This document shows, piece by piece, positions 9,821 to 19,358 of a stretch of DNA of 39,447 bases. The notes beneath the pieces were generated by a model. It did no database searches, was not told the origin of the DNA, and was given only the letters and a program-made list of their open reading frames with translations. Origin of the DNA: an uncultured Bacteroidales bacterium (lineage in GTDB: Bacteria; Bacteroidota; Bacteroidia; Bacteroidales; WCHB1-69); contig CAJODA010000013.1 of the NCBI GenBank assembly GCA_905233745.1, positions 1-39,447 on the forward strand, given 5' to 3'. A program made the translations under genes and the position numbers. Positions within the stretch are counted from its first letter, which is position 1. Each line of letters begins with the position of its first letter.

Positions 9821-10417
9821 GTGATGTTTAGACTTAGATCTCTGTTCCTGGCTGTTGCTCTAATGATAATGACAGGAAGTGTTGTAGCGCAAGACACCCT
9901 GCGTAAGTGTACGAAAAATGACATTAAAATAACCCTGTTGTCGCTTGGAAGCGGTTCGGCAAGACTTACTTACGAACGGGCCTTCACGCCTTTGATCTCC
10001 GCTGAGCTTACCGTCGGCGCAATTGGCTTGGGATGGGACTGGATCCATCACCTTCGTTCTCGTGGCGTGCTTCTGAAAGGTGCTGTCAAGTGGACGCTCA
10101 TCCCACAGAAGGGCGCAGACAGCTGGTTGGCAGGCTTCTATGTAAAACCAGAATTTGTGGCCTCCATATTCAACTATTGCGAAAAAGCGGATTGGCTGGC
10201 CGGAGACAGAAACTTGTCCAAAACGCGCCAATATGCACTTCTGGGAGAATGCGGCTACCAATTGGTCCTCCGGTGGTTCGTGTTTGACGTGTATGCCGGC
10301 ATGGGCGGGTCGCTTGGCACCGGAAACCGCTACAACTATTATCACAGCTTCATGCTGCTGCCCAAGAACACACCGCTGGCTTTTACCGCCGGATTCCGCC
10401 TCGGAGTGGCTTTCTGA
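9821..10417 (+). CDS. Hypothetical outer-membrane beta-barrel-like protein
   Basis: Signal peptide (FLAVALMIMTGSVVAQ); alternating aromatic C-terminus TAGFRLGVAF. Confidence 0.7.
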   Translation: MMFRLRSLFLAVALMIMTGSVVAQDTLRKCTKNDIKITLLSLGSGSARLTYERAFTPLISAELTVGAIGLGWDWIHHLRSRGVLLKGAVKWTLIPQKGADSWLAGFYVKPEFVASIFNYCEKADWLAGDRNLSKTRQYALLGECGYQLVLRWFVFDVYAGMGGSLGTGNRYNYYHSFMLLPKNTPLAFTAGFRLGVAF

Positions 10418-10499
10418 TTCTTCCTGCGCTTTTTTTCGTTACAATATTTAAGGTGTCCCATCGTTATACTATTTATATTTTTAAATAGCAACATTCATT

Positions 10500-11162
10500 A
10501 TGAAAAAAATTGGATTATTGAGCGTAATGCTCTTTTGTACGTTTGCCTTTACTTTTGCTCAAGAAGAAGAGCAAGATTGGCGAAAAATTTTTCCGCGCCA
10601 CGAGTTGAACCTGGGCATCGGCGACCCGGCGTATGCTAGCTTACAACGGGGTAGCATTTGGGACCTCTTGGCGTGGGATATTCTCTTTAGTGATGGTGAC
10701 AACCTGAACCAATGGTTTATGCCGGATACGTATCACGGTGAATACATTGCCACGTGCCCCATTTCATTGGGGTACATGTACCGTCTGCGCAAATTCCTGT
10801 GGCTGGGTGCATCCGTGTCCTACATGGGTGTGATCGGCGACGTGTTTGACGCGCACGACAACAGCTTCTTGTATCGCCATAAGGAAACTCAGATTGCCTT
10901 CCTGCCTTCCGTGCGTTTCTCCTATCTCAATAAAAAATATGTGACGCTGTATTCCGGCTTCTCATCGGGCTTCCTGCTCAATTTTGAGAAAGATAACGGT
11001 GCTACGAATGTCTATTTCCACCCCACTTTCCAAGTTACAGCCTTCGGCGTGTCCGCAGGACGCAAATTCTTCGGATATACGGAAGTCGGTTTCGGATACA
11101 AAGGCTATATCACCGCCGGAATAGGATACAGATTTAATGCAAAAACAAATAAAGAATTATAA
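10500..11162 (+). CDS. Hypothetical secreted/outer-membrane protein
   Basis: MKKIGLLSVMLFCTFAFTFAQ signal peptide; beta-rich C-terminus. Confidence 0.75.
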   Translation: MKKIGLLSVMLFCTFAFTFAQEEEQDWRKIFPRHELNLGIGDPAYASLQRGSIWDLLAWDILFSDGDNLNQWFMPDTYHGEYIATCPISLGYMYRLRKFLWLGASVSYMGVIGDVFDAHDNSFLYRHKETQIAFLPSVRFSYLNKKYVTLYSGFSSGFLLNFEKDNGATNVYFHPTFQVTAFGVSAGRKFFGYTEVGFGYKGYITAGIGYRFNAKTNKEL

Positions 11163-11173
11163 ATTTTACGAAG

Positions 11174-12076
11174 ATGAAAAAAATAACAACCATCATATTT
11201 GCCTGCTTGATTTCCGCCGCTTCTTTCCAGAGTTGTGTGGTTGAGGAATCCGATTATCAAAAGGACACATTGACCAGGTCTTCCGGCATATTCAATTATT
11301 GGCGTTATGGCTTCTGCAACGCCCAAATGCGTTTCCCTAATGTTGCCTTCAACTTCAATACATGGCTTTCTGCGCCCGAACAAGACAGAGATTCCATTTC
11401 CAAATTGTATTTTCCGAATTATTCTATTCGGGATAACGGGGATGGGAGTTGGTCGCTGAATTATAAAGGCCAGGAAGCCTATAACATCGTAACCAATGGC
11501 CAGTCCATTTCCGATGTCGGCGCATCATGGACGCTGAAGTCTTTTTTGATTGAAAATGATTTTAGCTCAAATCTGCATCTTGGATATAGCTATAATAAAG
11601 ATGTGTCCTTTAACCGTCCTTTTACTACGGCTGTTGTAACATGCTCATCCCCTGCGGAATGGACGGTGAGTGTGAATTCTCCGAATTCAATTGTTTTGGG
11701 CTCGTCGCCCAATTTCCTGTCCGTGACTCTGTCCACCCCTGATTTAACTACTATCCGGGATCTGCGCCAAGGCGGTTATTATATTAGTGGAAGCGGTCAG
11801 TTTGAGTTTGAAAACGGATCTTTATATGAGGAGACTGACCTTGACTACAAGACTGTTAAAATGTATTTTCAGATAGAAGAACCGCTGTATAGTGACGGTC
11901 GGTATGTTTGGGGTGCAGGCAAACTGAATATTGCGGTGAATAATGGCGAGGAGGGTTCCCAATATCGTTCAGAAGAAGTGAAGGCGGAACTCCTTTCTGT
12001 CATGGAACCGGGAACATACAGAGTGCGCCTTTTGTTCCATGGCCAAGAGAACTGGTGGACCTATGTAAGTAGATAG
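11174..12076 (+). CDS. Hypothetical lipoprotein
   Basis: MKKITTIIFACLISAASFQSC lipobox; starts 11 nt after the preceding ORF. Confidence 0.75.
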   Translation: MKKITTIIFACLISAASFQSCVVEESDYQKDTLTRSSGIFNYWRYGFCNAQMRFPNVAFNFNTWLSAPEQDRDSISKLYFPNYSIRDNGDGSWSLNYKGQEAYNIVTNGQSISDVGASWTLKSFLIENDFSSNLHLGYSYNKDVSFNRPFTTAVVTCSSPAEWTVSVNSPNSIVLGSSPNFLSVTLSTPDLTTIRDLRQGGYYISGSGQFEFENGSLYEETDLDYKTVKMYFQIEEPLYSDGRYVWGAGKLNIAVNNGEEGSQYRSEEVKAELLSVMEPGTYRVRLLFHGQENWWTYVSR

Positions 12077-12103
12077 CGTAGTAAACTTGGTGATTTAGGC
12101 AAG

Positions 12104-12136
12104 AGCGGTTTGCGAGAGCAGACCGCTTTGTTTTTT
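12104..12136. terminator. Terminator between convergent genes
   Basis: AGCGGT...ACCGCT stem followed by TTGTTTTTT. Confidence 0.65.
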
Positions 12137-12752
12137 ACAACAGTTCAGTGTCGCCCTTGCCTTCACGTACCACCTCAATCTCGCCACTGGTGCAGTCGAG
12201 CACGGTGGAGGGCACGTTGTCGCCGTAGCCGCCGTCAATGACAATGTCTACAAACCGGTCGTATTTCTCATGGATGAGTTCGGGGTCGGTGGTGTATTCC
12301 ACCACTTCGTCGTCGTCTTTCACGGAGGTGGAGAGGATGGGGTGCCCCAGTTGGCGGACAATTTCGAGGATGATGTTGTTGTCAGGCACGCGTATGCCGA
12401 CGGTCTTCTTGTTGCTCTGCAGCAACTTGGGTACATTGTTGTTGGCTTCCAAGATGAACGTGAACGGTCCGGGAAGCACCTTTTTCATGGTTTTGAATAT
12501 GTTGTTGGAAATAGGCTTCGTATAGTCGGACAGGTTGCTGAGGTCGGAACAGATGAAGGTCATGGCGTTCTTTTTCTTCTTGTCGCCCAGGATCTCTGTG
12601 ATCTTCTCGATGCTTTTGGGCTTGAAAATGTCGCAGCCGATACCATAGATGGTGTCGGTGGGATAGATGATGATGCCGCCGTCCTGGAGGCACTTCACCA
12701 CCTGGTCAATCGCCCTCTGGCTCGGATTTTCCGGATATATTTTCAACAACAT
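12135..12752 (-). CDS. Sua5/YciO/YrdC family protein (TsaC/YciO-like)
   Basis: GGIIIYPTDTIYGIGCDI, PGPFTFILEA, KTVGIRVPD, HPILSTSV, GGYGDNVPSTVLDC; single-domain length 205 aa, YciO-like. Confidence 0.92.
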   Translation of the reverse strand: MLLKIYPENPSQRAIDQVVKCLQDGGIIIYPTDTIYGIGCDIFKPKSIEKITEILGDKKKKNAMTFICSDLSNLSDYTKPISNNIFKTMKKVLPGPFTFILEANNNVPKLLQSNKKTVGIRVPDNNIILEIVRQLGHPILSTSVKDDDEVVEYTTDPELIHEKYDRFVDIVIDGGYGDNVPSTVLDCTSGEIEVVREGKGDTELL

Positions 12753-12859
12753 AGTCGATGATTATCGAAATTCAGAATTCAAAGTTCAAAATTCAAAGTT
12801 CCCCATGTACCTCATGTGCCAACTTCACCCCATTCACCCCATGTACCTAAATAAAAGAA

Positions 12860-12957
12860 GGGTAAGCTACTTGTATCGCATCGCTACAACCGACGTACCC
12901 TTGCTGTATTCCTACCCTGGGGGAGTTAGAAGGGAGCAGATCGTACAAGACTTACCC
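12860..12957 (-). ncRNA. ffs: Bacterial signal recognition particle RNA (small type)
   Basis: Minus strand GGGTAAG...CTCCCCCAGGGTAGGAATACAGCAAGGG...CTTACCC: the domain IV signature CAGG-GTA-GGAA-TAC-AGCA (GGAA tetraloop, symmetric loop), closed by terminal stems GGGTAAG/CTTACCC and CTTGTA/TACAAG. Confidence 0.85.
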
Positions 12958-12962
12958 GGCCG

Positions 12963-12970
12963 CAAAAATA
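12963..12970 (-). promoter_or_regulatory. -7 promoter element for the SRP RNA
   Basis: TATTTTTG on the minus strand, 5 nt before the predicted RNA 5' end at 12957. Confidence 0.65.
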
Positions 12971-12991
12971 GGAAATTTTTCTATTTTTTCA

Positions 12992-14410
12992 TTAATAGCC
13001 CAAAATTTTAAGCATTGATTTGTAACTCTGTTCTTTAGCAAACAGTTTTGTGCAAATCTCGCCCTCTTCGTCGCGATAGATGATGATGTGTTTCGGAGCG
13101 GGTGTCAGGCAATGTTGTATTCCGCCGTAGCCGCCCAGGGCCTCCTGGTATGCGCCGGTGTTGAACAATCCGATGTATTGGATGTCTTCCGGGCTGTCGC
13201 TTAAAGGGTAGTTCCCGGAGTCGATGTTGGGAAGGAATACTGCATTTAGGTGCGACTCGGAGTTATAATAGTCGTGGCTGTCGCATGTAAGCCCGCCGAG
13301 AAACACGCGTTCGTACTCCTTGTCCCAATTGTTGATGGCCAGAATGATGAACTGCTGGTTGATGGCCCACGTGTCGGGTAGGGTGGTCATGAAGGAATTG
13401 TCAATCATGTTCCATAGCTCTCGGTCATTCTGTCGTTTCTGCTGCAGGATGGAAAACAGGACCGCACTGGCCTCCCCAACGGTGTAGGAGCCAAATTCGG
13501 TGAAGATATCCGGTTCCTCTACGCCCTCACGATTGCATATCGTCTTAATCTGCGATACGATCTCCTCCGCCATGTACTCGTAGTCGTAATCAAACGACAA
13601 CGAATTCTTGATGGGGAATCCGCCTCCGATGTTCAAAGAGTCCAACTCGGGCGATATTTTCTTCAGTTCACAGTAGATGTTGACACATTTGGACAACTCG
13701 TTCCAATAGTAGGCGGTGTCCTGGATGCCGGTGTTGATGAAGAAGTGCAGCATCTTCAACTCGAATTTCGGGTTGTTCTTGATCTTCTCCTGATAGAATG
13801 GGATGATGTCGTTGTATCGGATGCCGAGCCGGGAGGTGTAGAACTCGAACCGGGGCTCCTCCTCGGATGCGATACGGATACCCACCTTGCATTTGGTCAT
13901 GATGTTCTTGTCCAACAAATCAAACTCCTTCTTGCTGTCCAATACAGGAATCGTATTCACAAAACCTTTCTCCAACATCATGGAGATGTTGTCAATGTAG
14001 GGCTGCTTCTTGAATCCGTTGCAAATGATGTAGTTGTCCTTCTGGAACTGTCCGTTCTCGTATAAGGTTTCAATCAGATTCAGATCGAATGCGGATGAGG
14101 TCTCCAAATGCACATCATTCTTCAGCACCTCAGACAGCACAAATTCGAAATGGGAGCTCTTTGTACAGTAGCAATAGTGGTAAGAGCTCTTGTAGTCTGA
14201 CTTTGCAATTGCCACATTGAACCATCTTTTCGCCTTTTGTATGTTCTGAGAAATCTTGGGCAGGTAGGTGATTTTTAATGGGGTTCCATACTGTTTGATG
14301 ATATCCATCAAAGGTACGTCGTTGAATAACAGTTCGTTGTCTTCTACATTAAACTCCTCTTGCGGAAATTCGTAGGTTTGTTGGATCAGGTCGATGTACT
14401 TAGTCTTCAT
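12992..14410 (-). CDS. speA: Biosynthetic-type arginine decarboxylase (PLP-dependent, group IV)
   Basis: ITYLPKISQNIQKAKRWFN, HYCYCTKSSHFEFVLSEVL (PLP lysine context), LNIGGGFPI; start MKTKYIDLIQQ at 14410 preferred over 14443. Confidence 0.82.
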   Translation of the reverse strand: MKTKYIDLIQQTYEFPQEEFNVEDNELLFNDVPLMDIIKQYGTPLKITYLPKISQNIQKAKRWFNVAIAKSDYKSSYHYCYCTKSSHFEFVLSEVLKNDVHLETSSAFDLNLIETLYENGQFQKDNYIICNGFKKQPYIDNISMMLEKGFVNTIPVLDSKKEFDLLDKNIMTKCKVGIRIASEEEPRFEFYTSRLGIRYNDIIPFYQEKIKNNPKFELKMLHFFINTGIQDTAYYWNELSKCVNIYCELKKISPELDSLNIGGGFPIKNSLSFDYDYEYMAEEIVSQIKTICNREGVEEPDIFTEFGSYTVGEASAVLFSILQQKRQNDRELWNMIDNSFMTTLPDTWAINQQFIILAINNWDKEYERVFLGGLTCDSHDYYNSESHLNAVFLPNIDSGNYPLSDSPEDIQYIGLFNTGAYQEALGGYGGIQHCLTPAPKHIIIYRDEEGEICTKLFAKEQSYKSMLKILGY

Positions 14411-14524
14411 CCTTTTTGAGTGATTTGATTTAAAACGCCGCAAAAATATAAAAATAACTTACTTGGATTAATGAAAAATATCCAATCCAAGTAAATCGGA
14501 TGAAAAAGTTATCAACAATCCGGA

Positions 14525-15160
14525 TTAGTTATGGTCGCGCCTGTTTTCGCATTCGCAAATGTCGGTAAAAAGAATTTCGGTGTTGGGCAGTAGCTCTTGC
14601 ACGGCATTATATTCCGATTTTGTGAGTGGAATCTGCCTTAAATCAAGTGTTTTTAAACTGTTTTGCAAGGAAATGATGCTTTCCGGGAGGATGTAAAGGG
14701 GGTTGTCCCAGGCATCAATGCAGACGAGTTGTGTTAAGTTGGATATGGAATTTGGAAGTGTCTCCAAAATATTCCGACTAATGCATAAAAATTTCAGATT
14801 TGTCAGTTTGCCAATCGATTCGGGAAGCCTTAAGAGTTTGTTTCTGTCTAAATTCAGTATCTCAAGTTTGGATAATTTGCAGATGTTTTGGTTGAGCACG
14901 CATAACCGGCACCCTTTCACGGTGAGTTCTCTCAGTTCGGTCAAGTTGAACAATTCTTCAGGTAATGAGTCGCGGTTGGCGAGTTTGGTGAGCTTTAGCC
15001 GATATACTTTTTCGGGTTCCATCAAGGCTTCCTGGAGCGAGGTGTATGTCTTGCCGTTATCCTGGCTGTCGTAATATACAATAGGTGTCTTCTGTGCTAT
15101 GGATGCAGAGCAGATGGTTAAGAAAATGAATATGGTTGTGATTTTTCGTTTGTTAGACAT
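14525..15160 (-). CDS. Secreted leucine-rich repeat protein
   Basis: Signal peptide; repeats LTELRELTVKGCRL, LSKLEILNLDRNKLLRLPESIGKLTNLKFLCISRNILETLPNSISNLTQL. Confidence 0.85.
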   Translation of the reverse strand: MSNKRKITTIFIFLTICSASIAQKTPIVYYDSQDNGKTYTSLQEALMEPEKVYRLKLTKLANRDSLPEELFNLTELRELTVKGCRLCVLNQNICKLSKLEILNLDRNKLLRLPESIGKLTNLKFLCISRNILETLPNSISNLTQLVCIDAWDNPLYILPESIISLQNSLKTLDLRQIPLTKSEYNAVQELLPNTEILFTDICECENRRDHN

Positions 15161-15221
15161 TCCCTTTTATTATATGAATTTTATGCGGTTGCAAAAGTAG
15201 TACAAATATGTGTGCAAGAAG

Positions 15222-16097
15222 CTAGAACAACTCCTTCTCATACGCCAACCGCTCTCCGTCGCGCACTTGTACGATGCCGCAGAATGTGAAGCCCGCCTCG
15301 CGGATGAGGTTGCGCATCGGCAGGTTGTCGTGGTGGGTGTCTATGCGGAACCAGCGAACGCCTTTTCTCACGGCCAGTCTCTCCGCGTATCGCAGGATAT
15401 GTAGTGCGATGCCATGGCCGAGGAATTTGTCGTGGACAGCCATACGGTGTGCTGTTACGTATGTTTCGTCGTTGCTTAGCCATTGGCCTTCAATATGCTG
15501 GTAGTAGGGGTCCGGTCCGAAGACGATGGCTGCATAAGCAGCGGTTTCTCCCTCTTTCAGGAAAACATGTCCCTGATGATTGGCATGATCCGCGCGGATG
15601 GCTGCTTCATTGGGATAACCGTCTTGCCATTGGTCTAGGTTCCGTTTCCGCATCCTCTGTCTGGCCTGCTCGATAATATCCATAACCTCGGGCACAAGGG
15701 CCCGGGTGAGAAGTGTATGTGTGGGATTTTTGAGGAGATTCTGGATTAACCGCATGTCATTTAGCATAGCGGCTGTTAGCTCCTTTTCATTCTTGAATCT
15801 TTTTTCCTCCCTGATTCTGCAGATGACACGGAAAGAGATTCTTTTATTGTATAGATTCCTGCGGATGCCGAAAATGTGAATCTCGTAGGTCAGCTCGTGC
15901 AGGCCCAGCGTGGGGCGCGTGCCCACGTAAAGCATGCCCTTGTGCCGTTGTCCGTCAATGATAACCCAAACGGCATAAACGCCCTTGGTGAGTTCAAGTG
16001 GGGCGTCAGGGGCCAAATTGGCGGTGGGGAACCCGAGCTTGCGCCCGTTACCCAGTCCGCGTATTACAGTGCCAGTATGCCAAATGTTCAAGTCCAC
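15222..16097 (-). CDS. Riboflavin kinase domain fused to GNAT N-acetyltransferase
   Basis: N-terminus GTVIRGLGNGRKLGFPTANL, GVYAVWVIIDG...YVGTRPT, YEIHIFG...LYNKRISFRVICRIREEKRF; C-terminus GNAT-like (VTAHRMAVHDKFLGHGIALHILRYAERLAVRKGVRWFRIDTHHDNLPMRNLIREAGFTFCG). GTG start. Confidence 0.85.
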   Translation of the reverse strand: MDLNIWHTGTVIRGLGNGRKLGFPTANLAPDAPLELTKGVYAVWVIIDGQRHKGMLYVGTRPTLGLHELTYEIHIFGIRRNLYNKRISFRVICRIREEKRFKNEKELTAAMLNDMRLIQNLLKNPTHTLLTRALVPEVMDIIEQARQRMRKRNLDQWQDGYPNEAAIRADHANHQGHVFLKEGETAAYAAIVFGPDPYYQHIEGQWLSNDETYVTAHRMAVHDKFLGHGIALHILRYAERLAVRKGVRWFRIDTHHDNLPMRNLIREAGFTFCGIVQVRDGERLAYEKELF

Positions 16098-16177
16098 AAT
16101 TCAAAAAACAAAAATTACCCATTTTACCTCATGCACCCCATTCACCCCATGCACCAACATCACCCATTTCACCTCTT

Positions 16178-17632
16178 TTATCCCACGCTTCCCGCCAGGC
16201 TGATGCTGAGCAGTTTCTGGGCCTCTACGGCGAACTCCATGGGCAGTTTGCTGAGCACGTCCTTGGCGTAGCCGTTGACAATGAGGCTGATGGCGCTTTC
16301 TTTGTCGATGCCGCGCTGCTGGCAGTAGAAGAGTTGGTCGTCGGATATCTTGGAGGTGGTGGCCTCGTGCTCCAGAATGGAGGAGGAGTTGGCGCATTGG
16401 ATGTCGGGCCAGGTGTGCGCGCCGCACTTGTCGCCCATCAGCAGCGAGTCGCACTGCGAGAAGTTGTGCGCGTTCTCGGCGTTCTTGTTCACCTTCACCA
16501 GACCACGGTAGCTGTTCTGGCTATGGCCGGCGGAGATGCCTTTGGAGACTATAAGACTGCGTGTGTTGCGGCCCAAGTGGATCATCTTCGTGCCCGTGTC
16601 GGCCTGCTGGTAGTTGTTGGTGACGGCCACGGAGTAGAACTCGCCCACGGAATTGTCGCCCTTGAGCACGCACCCCGGGTATTTCCACGTGATGGCCGAT
16701 CCGGTTTCCACTTGCGTCCACGAAATCTTGGAGTTGGCGCCCTTGCAGAGTCCGCGCTTGGTGACGAGGTTGTAGATGCCGCCGTTGCCGTCCTTGTCTC
16801 CGGGGTACCAGTTTTGCACAGTCGAGTATTTGATTTCGGCATCTTTCATCGCAATCAGTTCCACCACGGCGGCGTGCAGTTGGTTTTCGTCGCGTTGCGG
16901 GGCGGTGCATCCCTCCATGTAACTCACGTATGCGCCTTCGTCGGCGATGAGCAGCGTGCGCTCAAACTGCCCCGTCTTGGCCGCGTTGATGCGGAAGTAG
17001 GTCGAAAGTTCGATTGGGCAGCGCACGCCCTTGGGAATGTAGCAGAATGAGCCTTCGCTGAACACGGCGGAGTTCAGGGCGGCGTAGAAGTTGTCGGTGT
17101 AGGGCACCACGGAGCCGATGTACTGGCGCACCAGGTCAGGGTATTGCTGGATGGCCTCGCCGAAGGAACAGAAGATGATGCCCTCCTTTTTCAATGTTTC
17201 CGAGAAAGTGGTCTTCACGGAAACAGAGTCCATAACGGCATCCACGGCCACGCCGGCCAGCACTTTCTGCTCTTCCAGAGAGATACCCAGTTTGTTGAAG
17301 GTGTCCACCAGTTCGGGATCCACTTCGTCCATGCTGGCAAGCTGTTTTTTCTTCTTTGGTATGGCAAGATAGGTGATATCTTGATAGTCGGGGCGTTTGA
17401 AGTTCAGATGGCCCCATTCGGGCTCTTTCAGAGTGGTCCAGTGGCGGTATGCCTTGAGGCGGAACTCGAGCAGCCATTCGGGTTCGTTCTTGCGGGCGGA
17501 AATCATGCGCACAATGTCCTCGTTGATGCCTTTGGGAAATTCCTCCACATCAATATCGGACACGAAGCCGTATTTGTAATCCTGTTCGGTGACGTCTTTT
17601 AAGATATCTTGCTGTTCTTTTTCTTCTTTCAT
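16178..17632 (-). CDS. sufB: Fe-S cluster assembly protein SufB
   Basis: Full-length 484 aa; [74 protein letters not shown]. Confidence 0.97.
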   Translation of the reverse strand: MKEEKEQQDILKDVTEQDYKYGFVSDIDVEEFPKGINEDIVRMISARKNEPEWLLEFRLKAYRHWTTLKEPEWGHLNFKRPDYQDITYLAIPKKKKQLASMDEVDPELVDTFNKLGISLEEQKVLAGVAVDAVMDSVSVKTTFSETLKKEGIIFCSFGEAIQQYPDLVRQYIGSVVPYTDNFYAALNSAVFSEGSFCYIPKGVRCPIELSTYFRINAAKTGQFERTLLIADEGAYVSYMEGCTAPQRDENQLHAAVVELIAMKDAEIKYSTVQNWYPGDKDGNGGIYNLVTKRGLCKGANSKISWTQVETGSAITWKYPGCVLKGDNSVGEFYSVAVTNNYQQADTGTKMIHLGRNTRSLIVSKGISAGHSQNSYRGLVKVNKNAENAHNFSQCDSLLMGDKCGAHTWPDIQCANSSSILEHEATTSKISDDQLFYCQQRGIDKESAISLIVNGYAKDVLSKLPMEFAVEAQKLLSISLAGSVG

Positions 17633-17639
17633 GAGATAA

Positions 17640-17850
17640 GGGTGAAGTTGGTAAAAGGGGTAAAATGGGTGAATGGGGTGAAAGGTGAAATGGGTGAATG
17701 AGGTGAAATGGGTGAAAGGGGTGAATGAGGTGAATGAGGTGAATGAGGTGAAAGGGGTGAATGAGGTGAAAGGGGTGAAAGGGGTGAATGAGGTGAATGG
17801 GGTGAATGGGGTGAATGGGGTGGAGTGGGTGGAGTGGGGTAGATTAGGTG
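17640..17850. repeat. Degenerate ~9-bp tandem repeat tract (GGTGAATGA / GGTGAAAGG / GGTGAATGG)
   Basis: About 20 successive units; reads [16 protein letters not shown]... in one frame. Confidence 0.9.
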
Positions 17851-17869
17851 TTTTGAACGTTGAATTTCA

Positions 17870-18811
17870 TTATTGTTCCATCAGAAACCGTGATGCTTCT
17901 ATGCCGGCGATGGCACCGGAGCCGGCGGCTACGATGGCTTGGCGGTAGTTGGGGTCCTGCACGTCGCCGGCGGCAAACACGCCTTCCACATTGGTGCGGC
18001 ACGTGCCCGGTTGCGTGATGATATACCCCTGCTCGTCCATGTCCAGCTGGCCTTTGAAGAGCTCCGAAACGGGAGTCACGCCGATGGCTTCGAACACACC
18101 GTTCACCTCAAGAGTCGTTTCTTCTCCGGTCTGCACGTTCTTCACCTGCAAGCCGGTCACCTTCTTGATGAATCCCTGCTGCTCGCCCACGATGTCCACG
18201 GGCACAGTGTTCCATACCACTTCTATATTAGGTGTGTTGAGCACTTGGTTCTGGAGCGATTTGGTGCCGCGGAACTGGTCTCTGCGGTGCACGATATAGA
18301 CCTTGGTGCAGAGTTTCGACAAATAGAGCGCGTCTTCCAGCGCGGTGTCGCCGCCGCCGATGACGACAGTGGTCCTGTTGCGGAAGAAGTTGCCGTCGCA
18401 GGTGGCGCAGGTGGAGACTCCGAATCCGCGGAACTTCTGCTCGCCGGGCATGCCGAGCCAGCGGGCGTTGGCTCCGGTGGCCACGATGACCGTATCGGCG
18501 ATTATCTCGTCCTGGTTGTCCACGATGCAGCGGAACGGGCGCCGGGAGAAGTCCACGCTGGTGACCATGCCCGTGCGCATCTCCGTGCCCACGCGCAAGG
18601 CCTGTTGCCGGATGTCGTCCATGATGACGGGACCGGAAGACCCCCCGGGATAGCCCGGGAAGTTCTCCACCTCATTGGTTATGGTAAGTTGACCGCCAGG
18701 CTGCATTCCCTCAATCAAAAGAGGCTTCATCTCTGCGCGGGATAAATATATGCCGGCTGTGTAACCAGCAGGACCAGAGCCTATTATAAGGCATTTTACA
18801 TGTTCTGACAT
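17870..18811 (-). CDS. trxB: Thioredoxin reductase
   Basis: [36 protein letters not shown] redox motif, [43 protein letters not shown]; start MSEHVK at 18811. Confidence 0.96.
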   Translation of the reverse strand: MSEHVKCLIIGSGPAGYTAGIYLSRAEMKPLLIEGMQPGGQLTITNEVENFPGYPGGSSGPVIMDDIRQQALRVGTEMRTGMVTSVDFSRRPFRCIVDNQDEIIADTVIVATGANARWLGMPGEQKFRGFGVSTCATCDGNFFRNRTTVVIGGGDTALEDALYLSKLCTKVYIVHRRDQFRGTKSLQNQVLNTPNIEVVWNTVPVDIVGEQQGFIKKVTGLQVKNVQTGEETTLEVNGVFEAIGVTPVSELFKGQLDMDEQGYIITQPGTCRTNVEGVFAAGDVQDPNYRQAIVAAGSGAIAGIEASRFLMEQ

Positions 18812-18870
18812 ACAGTTTTTGTTTGGGTTGCAAAAATAAGAAAATGTGTTCAATCCAGGACTCCAGGAGT

Positions 18871-19338
18871 CTATCGTGCGTTCATTTGAATCCTCCAATG
18901 ATTGCCATCCTCGTCATCGTAATCGTATATCATCTCCCGATTTGAAAGCTTCTGGATGGCCGCCATGTAATTGTAGTGTTTGCCAATGATGCTAAATTGC
19001 ATGACCAGGTCTTTGAAATCGTTCTGGAAATACCAGTTTCCTGCCGAGGAGTAGCGTATTTCACCGTTATGGTATACCATCACCTGGAGGACATAGTCGG
19101 CATATATGTAATAATAGGTGCCGGGCACGTTGGCGCGGTAGCCGGTATCGTAGATGAGCTCCTTGTTGGTGGAGTCTATCTCCGTGCCATTGAGGTAGGT
19201 GTGGGTGATCTGCCAGGTTCCGATGATTCTGTATTCAGGGCTCTTGAGGCTGAAAGCGGGTTGCGGATAGCGGCAGGAAGAACCAACCAAGGCCATCAGA
19301 CCGACCGCCAGAATTATTAACGCAAAGTGTTTTTTCAT
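18871..19338 (-). CDS. Hypothetical lipoprotein
   Basis: MKKHFALIILAVGLMALVGSSC lipobox; lipocalin-like RIIGTWQITHTYLNG. Confidence 0.75.
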   Translation of the reverse strand: MKKHFALIILAVGLMALVGSSCRYPQPAFSLKSPEYRIIGTWQITHTYLNGTEIDSTNKELIYDTGYRANVPGTYYYIYADYVLQVMVYHNGEIRYSSAGNWYFQNDFKDLVMQFSIIGKHYNYMAAIQKLSNREMIYDYDDEDGNHWRIQMNAR

Positions 19339-19358
19339 GATGCGAACATTAAGGGTTG

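Noticed and set aside
15998-17050. 350-aa plus-strand ORF
   Set aside because: Antisense shadow of sufB; low-complexity composition typical of the opposite strand of a GC-biased gene.
17640-17850. Possible CRISPR-like array
   Set aside because: Units are ~9 bp and contiguous without unique spacers; it is a degenerate tandem repeat, and there are no cas genes nearby.
17685-17948. ORF encoding [19 protein letters not shown]...
   Set aside because: Read-through of the 9-bp repeat; no ribosome-binding or domain support.
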